Shown one piece after another: positions 1 to 7,808 of a DNA stretch of 64,000 nucleotides. Position 1 is the first letter of the stretch, and each line of letters begins with the position of its first letter. This DNA is from Leifsonia aquatica. Its GTDB lineage: Bacteria; Actinomycetota; Actinomycetes; Actinomycetales; Microbacteriaceae. The translations under genes were made by a program, and so were the position numbers. The DNA is taken from positions 434,001-498,000 of the forward strand of contig NZ_JACHVP010000001.1 of assembly GCF_014190775.1 (NCBI RefSeq), written 5' to 3'. The notes below the pieces were generated by a model, which did no database searches, was not told the origin of the DNA, and saw nothing but the letters and a program-made list of their open reading frames with translations.

Positions 1-781
1 GCGAGTCGAGGGCACCGGCGCACAGGATCACCTCGTCGGCGCGCAGCTGCTGCACCTCGCCGCCCTGCTCGAACTCCACACCGACGACCCGCGGGGTGCG
101 GTCGTCGCCGGACTCGATCAGGAGGCGGTGCACCCAGCATCCGGTGCGCACGTCGACGCGGTCGCGCACGGGCTTGAGGTACGCGAGGTAGGTGTTCAGC
201 CGCTGCCCGTCGCGCACGGTGATCTGCTGCTGCGAGACCCCGTCGAGGTGGTCGCCGTTGTAGTCGGGGTTGTGCTCGAGGCCCTCCTCGACCGCCGCCG
301 CGATGATCGACTCCTGGATGGGGTCGAGCGGATAGTCGTCGGTCACGTCGAGCAGGCCCTCTGCGCCGTGCAGCTCGGAGCCGCCGCCGGAGAACCGTTC
401 GATGGCGCGGTAGACGGGCAGCACGTCGTCCCACGCCCAGCCGTCGTTGCCGAGCGCCGCCCAGTGGTCGAAGTCGGCCGGCGCGCAGCGCACCCAGATC
501 ATGGCGTTCAGCGAGTGGGAGCCGCCGAGCACCTTGCCGCGCGGCAGGTGCAGTTCTCGGCCGGCCGCGTGCTCCTGCGGGACGGTGAAGTAGTCCCAGT
601 CGTCCGGGCTGTGCCAGAGCTCGCCCATGCGGCTGGGGTCGTGGATGGCGGGGTTCGTGTCCTCGCCGCCGGCCTCCAGCACGGTCACCGACACTCCGGC
701 GTCGGCCAGCCTCCGGGCGACGACGGAACCCGCCGACCCCGCGCCGATCACGATCGCGCTGCGTACACCGTTGGTCTGCAT
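1..781 (-). CDS. GMC family oxidoreductase (choline dehydrogenase-like), partial
   Basis: This is the N-terminal 260 residues of a glucose-methanol-choline family flavoprotein; the rest lies beyond the window edge. The family oxidises alcohols with FAD. Residues 9-19 form the Rossmann motif (AIVIGAGSAGS) that binds the ADP part of FAD, and a GMC signature (KVLGGSHSLNAMIWVR) follows near residue 80. The visible end reads LRADEVILCAGALDS, the usual second FAD contact. The start chosen is the ATG at 781, ten codons before the Rossmann strand. It points the same way as the SDR and KstD-like genes and may act with them on alcohol or steroid-like substrates. The substrate cannot be read from the sequence. 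Confidence 0.9.
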   Translation of the reverse strand, partial: MQTNGVRSAIVIGAGSAGSVVARRLADAGVSVTVLEAGGEDTNPAIHDPSRMGELWHSPDDWDYFTVPQEHAAGRELHLPRGKVLGGSHSLNAMIWVRCAPADFDHWAALGNDGWAWDDVLPVYRAIERFSGGGSELHGAEGLLDVTDDYPLDPIQESIIAAAVEEGLEHNPDYNGDHLDGVSQQQITVRDGQRLNTYLAYLKPVRDRVDVRTGCWVHRLLIESGDDRTPRVVGVEFEQGGEVQQLRADEVILCAGALDS

Positions 782-917
782 CCCGGACGCCTCTCCCTCG
801 AGTCGTTCCGAGACTCCCATGCGCCGCCGGGCCCGCGGAACGCCCGCCGGCCGGACCTTCGCGGACGGTCAACGGGCGTGCCGCGGCGGTCAAGCGCGGC
901 GCGGTGACGCCGTCCGG

Positions 918-2015
918 TCACGCCGCCGACCAGCCTCCGTCGCTCGCCAGGACGACGCCGTTGATGTTGACGCCGTCGTCGCTCAGCAGGAACGTGATGG
1001 AGGCGGCGAGCGCGTCGGCGCCGGCCGGATCGGGCATGACGGCCATGGCGGTCTGCACGCGGTCGGCGCCCAGCGGGGAGCCGAAGCTCGCTTCGATGTT
1101 CGTGATGGTCGGGCCGGGCGCGACCGCGTTGACGCGGATCCCGCTCGGACCGTACATGAACGCGCTGCTCTTCGTGAGGCCGACCACGGCGTGCTTGGAC
1201 GCGGTGTAGGCGACCCCGGCCGCCGATCCGCGCAGGGCGGCCTCGGAGGCGGTGTTGACGATCGAGCCGGCCGCGGCGGCGAGCATGGCGGGCACCACCG
1301 CGCGCATGAGCTTCATCGTGCCGTCGACGTTCACCGCGAAGACGCGGCGCCACACCGCGTCCGTGAGCTCGTGCACCGGCGTCATGTCGTCCATGATCCC
1401 GGCGATGTTGGCGAGGCCGTCGATGCGGTCACCGGCGGCGCGGACGATCTCGGCGACGCCGGCGTCGTCCGTGATGTCGGCGGTGAGGGCCACGACGTCG
1501 GCGCCCGGGTGGTCGGCGACGAATTGGTCGAGCCGCTCCCGCGAGACGTCGACGGCGACGACGCGGCCGCCCTCGCGGGCGATGCGGGAGGCGGTGGCGC
1601 GGCCGATGCCGGAACCCGCGCCGGTCACGATCACGGTCTTGCCGTCGAAGCGGCCCGGGGTGATGCGCTCCGCCCACTCGGCGGGCTCCGGCGCGGAGGG
1701 GGCGGCCGGTTCGGACGGCGCTGCGGCCTCGGGCGAGGCAGCCTCCGCCGCTGCGGACGCGGCCGCCGAGTCGAGGGCGGCATCCACGGCGCCGTCGGCC
1801 GCATTGGCGCGGCGCACGAGGTCGTCGACCATCGCCTGCGAGAACTGCCCCTTGCTCAGCTTGATGAGGCGCTTGAGCGCGAGCCGGCTGACCGGACGCA
1901 GCACCTCCGGGCTCTGACCCGCCTCGGCGAGCAGCTCGCGGATGATCGGACCGCCGGTCGGGTGGTCCAGCCAGGTCTTGATGGAGTCGTCGGCGGAGAG
2001 CGGCTTGGGGGTCAT
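918..2015 (-). CDS. SDR family oxidoreductase with N-terminal helical extension
   Basis: This 365-residue protein is an NAD(P)-dependent short-chain dehydrogenase. The SDR part begins near residue 125, with the cofactor motif TGAGSGIG, the NIAG motif, the catalytic Ser in NTASE and the YTASK catalytic pair. It ends in a typical SDR tail with DGGWS. About 120 extra residues precede this domain. Residues 1-70 look helical (DDSIKTWLDHPTGG onward), and residues 70-115 form an Ala/Pro/Glu-rich linker. The start overlaps the stop of the KstD-like gene by ATGA, so the two are translationally coupled. The pairing suggests oxidation of a hydroxyl next to a ring that the flavoprotein desaturates; this is inference. 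The extension is not a domain I can name. Confidence 0.9.
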   Translation of the reverse strand: MTPKPLSADDSIKTWLDHPTGGPIIRELLAEAGQSPEVLRPVSRLALKRLIKLSKGQFSQAMVDDLVRRANAADGAVDAALDSAAASAAAEAASPEAAAPSEPAAPSAPEPAEWAERITPGRFDGKTVIVTGAGSGIGRATASRIAREGGRVVAVDVSRERLDQFVADHPGADVVALTADITDDAGVAEIVRAAGDRIDGLANIAGIMDDMTPVHELTDAVWRRVFAVNVDGTMKLMRAVVPAMLAAAAGSIVNTASEAALRGSAAGVAYTASKHAVVGLTKSSAFMYGPSGIRVNAVAPGPTITNIEASFGSPLGADRVQTAMAVMPDPAGADALAASITFLLSDDGVNINGVVLASDGGWSAA

Positions 2016-3706
2016 GCGCTGGCTTCCTTGTCGGTCGTGCGGGCGGTGGAGGGGGAGGAGGCGGAGTCGACGAGGGCCGCGTGCCGTGCGGCGAGATACC
2101 CGAAGACGGCGGCGGGGCCGATGGTCGAGCCCGGACCGGGATAGGTGTGCCCCATCACGGACGCGGTCGTGTTGCCGGCGGCGTAGAGCCCGGGGATGGG
2201 GTCGCCGGCCTCGGTGAGCACCCGGGCGTGCTCGTCGGTGACGAGACCGCCCTTGGTGCCGAGGTCGCCGGGCACGAGCTTCACCGCGGTGAACGGCCCC
2301 TTCTCGATCGGTCCGAGGTTGGGGTTCGGCTTCACCCGCGGGTCGCTGTAGTAGCGGTCGTACGCCGTGCGGCCGCGGCCGAAGTCCTCATCGACGCCGG
2401 TGCGGGCGAACCCGTTGAAGCGCTCGACCGTGGCCAGGAACGTCTCCCGGTCGACACCCATCGCCTCGGCCAGCCCGTCGAGGGTGTCCGCCTTCACGGC
2501 GATCCCGTCGGCGAACAACTTCTTGCCGCCGACGAGCAGCGCGGAGAACATGTAGCGGCGGCGGTGCCGCGCATCCAGCACCAGCCACGACGGGTTCGCC
2601 GGGACGATCCCGTCGCGCGCGAGCAGATCGTGGCCGAAGTCGATGTAGCTCTCGGACTCGTTGAGGTAGCGCTGACCGGTCTGGTCGACCACGATGCTGA
2701 ACGGATCGCTGCGCTCGTTGAGCACGAAGAGCGGCTGCGTGCCGGGCAGCGGCACCGACGCACCCCACCAGGCGTCGTCGAGATAATCGAGCGCGCCCCC
2801 GGCATCGCGGCCGAGCTCGATCGCGGTGCCGAGGTCGCCCTCCGCCGCCGAGCTGTAGCCCGGGATGCCCTGGTACTCCTGCCGCCAGGCGGTGTTGTTC
2901 GCGAAGCCGCCCGCGCCGAGCACGACGCCGCGACGGGCGTGGACGCGCACCGGCCCCTCGGGGGTGCCGAGCACCGCGCCGACCACCCGGCCGTCGTCGT
3001 CCTTCACCAGCTCCGTGACGGGGGAGGAGAGGCGCAGCTCGACGCCCTGCCGGCGCGCGATGTCGCCGAGGCTCAGCATGAGCGCGCCGCCCATCCCGAC
3101 GAGCTTGCGGCCGGTCACCAGGCCGCCGAGTGTGCGGAAGACGAACGCGGCTCCCGCGACGAAGCCGGACGGCGTCGACCACGCGCGCGAGAGCAGGTAC
3201 ACGTCGCCGTTGCGCAGCGGCACCGGGATGGCGTCCCCGATCCGGGAGGTCGCGAGCCAGTCGCCGAGGCGGCGCGCGTTGAACGGCTTCACCTCGAGGG
3301 ACCGGCCGATCTTCCCGCCCGGGCGGTCGGGGTAGTAGTCCGGATACTTCACGGCGGGGATCCACTGCACGCCGAGCCGCGAGAGCAGCTCGACCAGCGG
3401 CGTGACCGCGTCGACGAAGGCCTCGCGACGGACCGTCGACGAGGGGATGTCCGGATCGCCGATCGCCGCCTGCAGGTAGGTGAGCGCCTCGGCGCGGGAG
3501 TCCCGGATTCCGGCGCGCTTCATCACCGGATTGTCGGGGAGCCAGAGGCCTCCGCCCGAGCGCATCGTCGTCCCGCCCCAGCGCTCGGTGCTCTCGGCGA
3601 CCAGCACGCTCAGGCCCAGATCGGCGGCCGTCACGGCCGCCGTCATGCCTGCCGCGCCGGACCCGGCGACGAGCACATCCACTTCACGATCCCATTGCAC
3701 GGCCAT
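2012..3706 (-). CDS. FAD-dependent 3-ketosteroid delta-1-dehydrogenase-like protein
   Basis: A 564-residue flavoprotein of the fumarate reductase/KstD superfamily, which desaturates carbon-carbon bonds next to a ketone. The FAD motif GSGAAG lies at residues 15-20, followed by WGGTTMRSGGGLW, a usual KstD signature. Near the C-terminus HTYPGPGSTIGPA places Tyr522 and Gly526 where KstD enzymes carry the catalytic Tyr and Gly of the YxxxG motif. A Tyr-rich stretch at 121-125 (YPDYY) sits where another active-site Tyr is expected. The length fits the family (about 510-570). It is the first gene of an operon with the SDR, opposite a TetR gene. Steroid substrate is not proven; other ketones are possible. 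Confidence 0.85.
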   Translation of the reverse strand: MAVQWDREVDVLVAGSGAAGMTAAVTAADLGLSVLVAESTERWGGTTMRSGGGLWLPDNPVMKRAGIRDSRAEALTYLQAAIGDPDIPSSTVRREAFVDAVTPLVELLSRLGVQWIPAVKYPDYYPDRPGGKIGRSLEVKPFNARRLGDWLATSRIGDAIPVPLRNGDVYLLSRAWSTPSGFVAGAAFVFRTLGGLVTGRKLVGMGGALMLSLGDIARRQGVELRLSSPVTELVKDDDGRVVGAVLGTPEGPVRVHARRGVVLGAGGFANNTAWRQEYQGIPGYSSAAEGDLGTAIELGRDAGGALDYLDDAWWGASVPLPGTQPLFVLNERSDPFSIVVDQTGQRYLNESESYIDFGHDLLARDGIVPANPSWLVLDARHRRRYMFSALLVGGKKLFADGIAVKADTLDGLAEAMGVDRETFLATVERFNGFARTGVDEDFGRGRTAYDRYYSDPRVKPNPNLGPIEKGPFTAVKLVPGDLGTKGGLVTDEHARVLTEAGDPIPGLYAAGNTTASVMGHTYPGPGSTIGPAAVFGYLAARHAALVDSASSPSTARTTDKEASA

Positions 3707-3714
3707 GACGCCTC

Positions 3715-3738
3715 CAACCGGACTCCTGTGTCCGGTTG
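3715..3738. promoter_or_regulatory. Perfect inverted repeat, probable TetR operator
   Basis: CAACCGGAC and GTCCGGTTG are perfect 9-bp arms separated by TCCTGT. The site lies in the 45-bp gap between the divergent KstD-like and TetR genes, 8 bp from one start and 13 bp from the other. A TACGCT -10-like box (3739-3744) directly follows it, 7 bp before the GTG of the TetR gene. The position suggests that the regulator controls both genes. Confidence 0.8.
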
Positions 3739-3751
3739 TACGCTAGCACCC

Positions 3752-4303
3752 GTGTCAGGTGAGGGGAAGAGCAACCGGGGGCCGAGCGCCGGGCCCGAGA
3801 ACCGCCGCGCGCTCATCGCCGCCGCGCGGGAGATCTTCGCCACCGCCGGGTACAACGCGCCGCTGAACGCGGTGGCCAAGCGGGCCGGCGTCGGGCAGGG
3901 GAGTCTGTACCGGCACTTCCCGACGCGCACGGCGCTCGCCGTCGCCGTGTTCGACGAGAACATGACGGCGCTGGAGGCGATCGCCGCGCATCCCGACGCC
4001 ACGCTCGACGTGCTGCTCGACCGCGTGGTCGAGCAGGCGCTCGTCTCCACCGCGTTCATCGACATGCTCAACGCCGACCAGCTCGGCGAGGGCACCGCGC
4101 AACTGGGTGCACGGCTCGAGGCCATCGTCTCGGCCCTGCTCGCCCGCGACCAGGAGGCCGGCCGCGTCGGCGAGCAGGTCGAACCGGCCGACGCGCTGCT
4201 CGCGATCGAGATGCTCGCCGACCTGCTCGCGCGCACCCCGGCGGAGCGGCGTGCGGCAACCGCCTCCCGTGCCCGCGCGCTCTTCGACGCCGCGTTCGCC
4301 TGA
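3752..4303 (+). CDS. TetR family transcriptional regulator
   Basis: A 183-residue repressor. The helix-turn-helix occupies about residues 15-62 (REIFATAGYNAPLNAVAKRAG, then GSLYRHFPTRTAL), the classic TetR pattern. The C-terminal part is the helical ligand domain; it is not similar enough to a named subgroup to give a ligand. The GTG at 3752 is chosen because it follows a -10-like TACGCT by 7 bases and the palindrome at 3715-3738 lies just upstream, leaving no room for an earlier start. The transcript may be leaderless. It faces the KstD-like/SDR operon and is the obvious candidate to repress it. Confidence 0.9.
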   Translation: MSGEGKSNRGPSAGPENRRALIAAAREIFATAGYNAPLNAVAKRAGVGQGSLYRHFPTRTALAVAVFDENMTALEAIAAHPDATLDVLLDRVVEQALVSTAFIDMLNADQLGEGTAQLGARLEAIVSALLARDQEAGRVGEQVEPADALLAIEMLADLLARTPAERRAATASRARALFDAAFA

Positions 4304-4371
4304 CCACCGACCGCCGCTCGGTTGCACGGGTTCGCCTCCGCACGGCACGATGGGGCGCGGAGGTGATGACG

Positions 4372-4698
4372 ATGTCTCGCCGTAGACCCCCGATGGCCGC
4401 GCGTCTCATCGCCGTCCCCTCCGCCGCCGAGCTGCTGACCGGCGCCGCGCCCGCGCCCGGGAGTCAGCCGTGGCTCCTCGTCGGGCTCGTCTTCTTCGGC
4501 GTGGCGGCTGTCGGGATGCTGGCCGCCGTCGGGATCAAGATGCGGCGCACCCCGAAGCCGCCGCAGCAGCGGCCGTCGGCACCCTCCGCGACGGCCGCGG
4601 ATCGCCGGCCGGACGCCGAGCCGGGACCGAAGGCGGAACGGGACGAGGACGCGGGCGATCCGGATGGCGCATCGGACCCCGAGGATCCGGCCCACTAG
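4372..4698 (+). CDS. Small single-pass membrane protein, unknown function
   Basis: A predicted 108-residue protein. It has one hydrophobic segment at about residues 34-55 (WLLVGLVFFGVAAVGMLAAVG) followed by KMRR, then a long acidic and proline-rich tail. This suggests an N-out, C-in anchor with a disordered cytoplasmic tail. The ATG at 4372 is preferred because GGAGG lies 8 bases upstream; a GTG at 4363 and an ATG at 4366 are in the same frame. It follows the TetR gene on the same strand by 68 bases. No family was recognised. Confidence 0.6.
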   Translation: MSRRRPPMAARLIAVPSAAELLTGAAPAPGSQPWLLVGLVFFGVAAVGMLAAVGIKMRRTPKPPQQRPSAPSATAADRRPDAEPGPKAERDEDAGDPDGASDPEDPAH

Positions 4699-4732
4699 TC
4701 AGCCGTCGATCGCGCGTCAGCCGTCGATCGCG
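4698..4732. repeat. Short tandem duplication at the MarR stop codon
   Basis: A 17-base unit beginning GTCAGCCGTCGATCG occurs at 4698-4714 and again at 4716-4732 (period 18). The second copy holds the stop codon and last codons of the MarR gene; the first copy holds a second, unused TGA in the same frame. It looks like a recent slippage duplication. Confidence 0.8.
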
Positions 4733-5160
4733 TTGTAGCGGGAGAGCATCCCGGCGAACAGCACCAGCTCGTCCGCCGACCACCCGGTCAGCCGCTCGTC
4801 GAGGGCCGCGCGCACGCTGCCGGCCGCGCGGTCGAGCAGTTCGCGGCCCCGGTCGGTGACCACGAGTGCGTGACCGCGACCGGAGTCCGCGTCGGCGCCG
4901 GCGATCAGGCCGAACTCCGCGAGCGCGCCGAGCTGGCGCGAGACGGTCGAGCGGTTGAGCTGGAAGTGCCCTGCGATGTCGACGGCACGGCAGCCGGGGT
5001 TGGCGCGGATGAACGAGAGCAGCGACTGATCGACGAACGACAGGGTCTCATCCTCGCGTCGCACGCGTGCGGTCCCGCGGCGGGCGATCGTCGTCAGCTC
5101 CGACTGGATGCGCTCGACGGCGGCGCTCCTGTCAGCACTCTCAGGGTCTCGGGCGGCCAT
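4717..5160 (-). CDS. MarR family transcriptional regulator
   Basis: A repressor of 147 residues (151 if the in-frame ATG at 5172 is used). The winged helix lies in the middle: FVDQSLLSFIRANPGCRAVDIA, then LNRSTVSRQLGALAEFGLI as the recognition helix, then DSGRGHALVVTDRGREL as the wing. Flanking N- and C-terminal helices would form the dimer interface. The ATG at 5160 has GAGGGG almost touching it, whereas the ATG at 5172 has none, so the start is uncertain. It is divergent from a membrane permease gene, and two MarR-type palindromes lie between them. This is the usual layout of a drug- or phenolic-responsive repressor and its target. Confidence 0.9.
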   Translation of the reverse strand: MAARDPESADRSAAVERIQSELTTIARRGTARVRREDETLSFVDQSLLSFIRANPGCRAVDIAGHFQLNRSTVSRQLGALAEFGLIAGADADSGRGHALVVTDRGRELLDRAAGSVRAALDERLTGWSADELVLFAGMLSRYNAIDG

Positions 5161-5176
5161 ACCCCTCAGCATAGTC

Positions 5177-5213
5177 GTTGCATTGTGCAACAATTGGTGT
5201 TGCTCAATGCAAC
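5177..5213. promoter_or_regulatory. Twin palindromic operators between MarR and permease genes
   Basis: Site 1 (5177-5191) is GTTGCA-TTG-TGCAAC, and site 2 (5199-5213) is GTTGC-TCAAT-GCAAC. Their centres are 22 bp apart, about two helical turns. The outer halves also pair with each other (GTTGCATTG with CAATGCAAC). The sites sit 5 bp before the MarR ATG at 5172 and 20 bp before the permease ATG, so binding would block both genes. Confidence 0.8.
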
Positions 5214-5232
5214 TCCGATCCGTAAAGGTGTC

Positions 5233-6306
5233 ATGTCCAACCACCGCGTCGTCCCGATGACCGTCCCGCCCCGCCCGTCGTTCTGGCCGGCCGCCTCCTT
5301 CTGGAAGGCGCTCGGCACGCACCTGCTCATCCCGCTCTTCCTCGCGACGGGGATGGCGCTGGCCTACCTGGGCGCGTTCCACCAGCCGGAGCCGCACGAC
5401 CTCCCGATCGCGATCGTCGGCGACACCCCCGCGGCCGAGGTCTTCGCGCAGAAGCTGAACGACGCCGCTCCGCAGAAGCTCGACGTCACCACGGTCACGG
5501 ACGAGGCCGCCGCGCGCACCGCCGTCGCGCACCGGGACATCGCCGCCGCCTACGCGAGCGATGCAACGCACGCCACGATCATCGTCGCCTCCGCCGCCTC
5601 GGAGACCACGGCCTCCGCCGCCGAGAAGCTCCTCCTCCCGATCTCCTACCAGCAGCACCTGCCGGTGACCGTGGACGACGTGCGCCCCGTCGGCGCGCAG
5701 GACGGCACCGGGCAGGGCCTGTTCTTCCTCCTCGTCGCCCTGAGCGTCGGATCGTACGCGAGCGCCATCGCGGTCGCGGCCGTGACGGCCCGCATCGCGC
5801 TCGGCTGGCGGTTCGCTGTCGCCGCGGCCACATCCCTCGTCGTCGCGGGGATCGGCGTCGTCGTGGCCGGCCCGATCTACGGCGTGCTCTCCGGCAACGA
5901 GTGGAGCATCTGGCTCCTCGGCGCGCTGTACGTCTTCGGGATCGTGACCGTCGGGATCGGGTTGCATCCCATCCTCGGCAAGTGGACGACGCCCGCGCTC
6001 ACGATGCTGTTCGTGATGCTCAACTTCACCAGTTCGGGCGGCATCTTCCAGGCCGTGCTCTCCCCGCCGCTCTTCGCGGGCCTCCACACGTTCTGGAACG
6101 GCGCCGCCTGGCTGGACGCCGCCCAGGCGCTCACCTACTTCCCGGGCGAGTCGTTCGGCTTCGCGGGTCTGCGCCTCGCGCTCTGGGCGACCGCCGGCAT
6201 CCTCCTCATCGTGGTCACCCACGTCGTGAGCGCGCGGCGCCGCCAGCTCGCCGACGAGTCCCGCGTCGTGACTCCCGCCGAGGAGGAGGCGGTCGTCGCC
6301 GCGTAG
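5233..6306 (+). CDS. ABC-2/YhgE-like membrane permease, MarR-controlled
   Basis: A 357-residue integral membrane protein. One transmembrane segment near the N-terminus (THLLIPLFLATGMALAYL) is followed by an extracytoplasmic domain of about 130 residues. About five more segments occupy the C-terminal half. This 1+5 layout with a large first loop is typical of the ABC-2/YhgE-Pip/DUF3533 group of exporters and phage-receptor-like proteins. No ATPase is encoded next to it. The start is the ATG at 5233 with AAAGG upstream. It is divergent from the MarR gene and shares its operators, so repression relieved by a small toxic molecule is likely. Substrate unknown. Confidence 0.8.
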   Translation: MSNHRVVPMTVPPRPSFWPAASFWKALGTHLLIPLFLATGMALAYLGAFHQPEPHDLPIAIVGDTPAAEVFAQKLNDAAPQKLDVTTVTDEAAARTAVAHRDIAAAYASDATHATIIVASAASETTASAAEKLLLPISYQQHLPVTVDDVRPVGAQDGTGQGLFFLLVALSVGSYASAIAVAAVTARIALGWRFAVAAATSLVVAGIGVVVAGPIYGVLSGNEWSIWLLGALYVFGIVTVGIGLHPILGKWTTPALTMLFVMLNFTSSGGIFQAVLSPPLFAGLHTFWNGAAWLDAAQALTYFPGESFGFAGLRLALWATAGILLIVVTHVVSARRRQLADESRVVTPAEEEAVVAA

Positions 6307-6326
6307 CGCGCAGCCCCGCGCAGCGG

Positions 6327-6365
6327 CCCGCGAGACGGCGAACTGTTCGCCGTCTCGCGGGTTTT
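6327..6365 (+). terminator. Strong intrinsic terminator after the permease gene
   Basis: A perfect 16-bp stem (CCCGCGAGACGGCGAA at 6327-6342 pairing with 6346-6361) encloses a 3-base loop, CTG, and is followed by TTTT. It starts 20 bases after the permease stop. The hairpin is part of the 58-bp repeat listed at 6330-6387. Confidence 0.85.
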
Positions 6366-6387
6366 CGCGCGCATTCGTGCCGCCTCG
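6330..6387. repeat. 58-bp hairpin repeat, copy 1
   Basis: The unit runs from GCGAGACGGCGAA through its complement, then GTTTTCG, then ATTCGTGCCGCCTCG. A second copy lies at 9710-9767 with the same length and 52 of 58 identical bases; the differences are in the loop, one base beside the stem and three bases in the spacer. Sequence conservation outside the stem shows this is a dispersed repeat and not only a terminator. Confidence 0.85.
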
Positions 6388-6402
6388 GTCGCCCCCAGCG
6401 GG

Positions 6403-6432
6403 CTGACACCGGCGGCACGGGTGCCGTACCCT
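6403..6432 (+). promoter_or_regulatory. Probable leaderless promoter of the MFS gene
   Basis: CTGACA (6403-6408) and TACCCT (6427-6432) are separated by 18 bp. The -10 box ends 6 bases before the ATG at 6439, so transcription should begin at or next to the start codon. No ribosome binding site is visible, in keeping with a leaderless message. Confidence 0.55.
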
Positions 6433-6438
6433 CTGTGC

Positions 6439-7782
6439 ATGACGGAGACGTCCGTTCCGGGAGTACGCACCTTCGCCCAGGTGCTGGTGAACACGGCCGT
6501 GGCCAACGTCACGACGTCGTTCCTCTGGTTCGCGCTGACCTTCTGGGTCTACCTGGAGACGCGGTCGGTGCTCGCGACCGGCATCGTCGGCGGCGCCTAC
6601 ATGCTGCTCGTCGCGGTGTTCTCGATCCTGTTCGGGACGATCGTCGACCGGCACCGCAAGTACCAGGTGATGTTGTTCGCGGGCACGATCACGCTCGTCG
6701 CGTTCGCGGTGGCGGGCGCGCTCTATCTCGTCTTCCCCGAGTCGGCGCTCCTCGACCTGGGCGGTCCGATGTTCTGGATCTTCGCCGGCGTCATCCTGTT
6801 CGGGTCGGTGGTGGAGAACATGCGCAACATCGCCCTCTCGACCACCGTCACGCTGCTCGTGCCGGAGGAGCGGCACGCGAACGCGAACGGGCTGGTCGGA
6901 ACGGTGCAGGGCGTGGCGTTCATCGTCACGAGCGTCTTCAGCGGGCTCGCGATCGGACTGCTCGGGATGGGGTGGACGCTGGTCATCGCCATCCTGCTGA
7001 CCGCGGCGGCGCTCGCGCACCTGCTGTTCCTGCGGATCCCGGAGGAGCAGCCGCAGACCGAGTCGGGCGCCGCGCCGTCGATGGACCTGCGGGGGAGCAT
7101 CGCGGCCATCCGGAGCGCGCCCGGACTCTTCGCGCTCATCATCTTCTCCACCTTCAACAACCTCATCGGCGGCGTCTACATGGCGCTCATGGACCCGTAC
7201 GGGCTCGAGCTGTTCGCCGTCGAGTGGTGGGGCGTCGTGCTCGGGATCTCGTCCACCGGGTTCATCATCGGCGGCCTGCTGGTGGCGAGGTTCGGGCTGG
7301 GTCGCAACCCGATCCGGACGATGCTGCTGCTCGTCGCCCTGATGGGCGTGCTGGGCGCGCTCTTCACCATCCGGGAGTGGTGGCTGCTCTACGTGGCGGG
7401 CATCTGGCTGTACATGACCCTCATCCCGGCGGTGGAGGCGTCGGAGCAGACGGTGATCCAGAAGATCGTGCCGTTCGGCCGCCAGGGCCGCGTGTTCGGG
7501 TTCGCGCAGGCGTTCGAGTCCGCGGCCGCGCCGATCACGGCCTTCCTGATCGCCCCGCTCGCGCAGTTCCTGATCATCCCGTACATGGAGACGGGGGCGG
7601 GCGAGAGCACCTGGGGGTGGCTGCTGGGGGAGGGGAGCGCCCGCGGCATCGCGCTGGTGTTCCTGTTCTCGGGCCTCGCGATGGTGGTGCTCGCGCTGCT
7701 CGCCTTCACCACGAAGTCCTACCGCCTGCTGTCGGCCGAGTACCAGGGCGAGCGCGAGCCCGCCCCCGTCGGGCCGGCCTGA
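6439..7782 (+). CDS. MFS transporter (macrolide-efflux-like, MFS_3 type)
   Basis: A 447-residue protein with about 12 hydrophobic segments split by a central loop near residues 205-225 (EEQPQTESGAAPSMDLRGSI). The first half carries a GTIVDRHRKY loop between segments 2 and 3, the MFS motif A position. The overall pattern is that of the MFS_3 group of proton-driven exporters. The ATG at 6439 is used since a leaderless promoter ends just upstream; a GTG at 6421 is in frame. The nhaA gene follows after 26 bases with its own AGAGGAG site, so the two may be co-transcribed. Substrate unknown. Confidence 0.88.
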   Translation: MTETSVPGVRTFAQVLVNTAVANVTTSFLWFALTFWVYLETRSVLATGIVGGAYMLLVAVFSILFGTIVDRHRKYQVMLFAGTITLVAFAVAGALYLVFPESALLDLGGPMFWIFAGVILFGSVVENMRNIALSTTVTLLVPEERHANANGLVGTVQGVAFIVTSVFSGLAIGLLGMGWTLVIAILLTAAALAHLLFLRIPEEQPQTESGAAPSMDLRGSIAAIRSAPGLFALIIFSTFNNLIGGVYMALMDPYGLELFAVEWWGVVLGISSTGFIIGGLLVARFGLGRNPIRTMLLLVALMGVLGALFTIREWWLLYVAGIWLYMTLIPAVEASEQTVIQKIVPFGRQGRVFGFAQAFESAAAPITAFLIAPLAQFLIIPYMETGAGESTWGWLLGEGSARGIALVFLFSGLAMVVLALLAFTTKSYRLLSAEYQGEREPAPVGPA

Positions 7783-7808
7783 TCGGCGGATCGGCCAGAG
7801 GAGACCCC

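Noticed and set aside
4717-7020. Very long open frame on the minus strand across the MarR, permease and MFS genes
   Set aside because: Only the part at 4717-5160 (MarR) has a real domain. The rest is a GC-rich shadow of plus-strand genes with membrane and catalytic motifs, and its protein is a low-complexity Arg/Glu/His string.
5901-7808. Long plus-strand frame leading into nhaA
   Set aside because: It is out of frame with the permease and MFS proteins, is Arg/Pro-rich without motifs, and joins nhaA only because high GC keeps the frame open. nhaA has its own ATG and AGAGGAG site at 7809.
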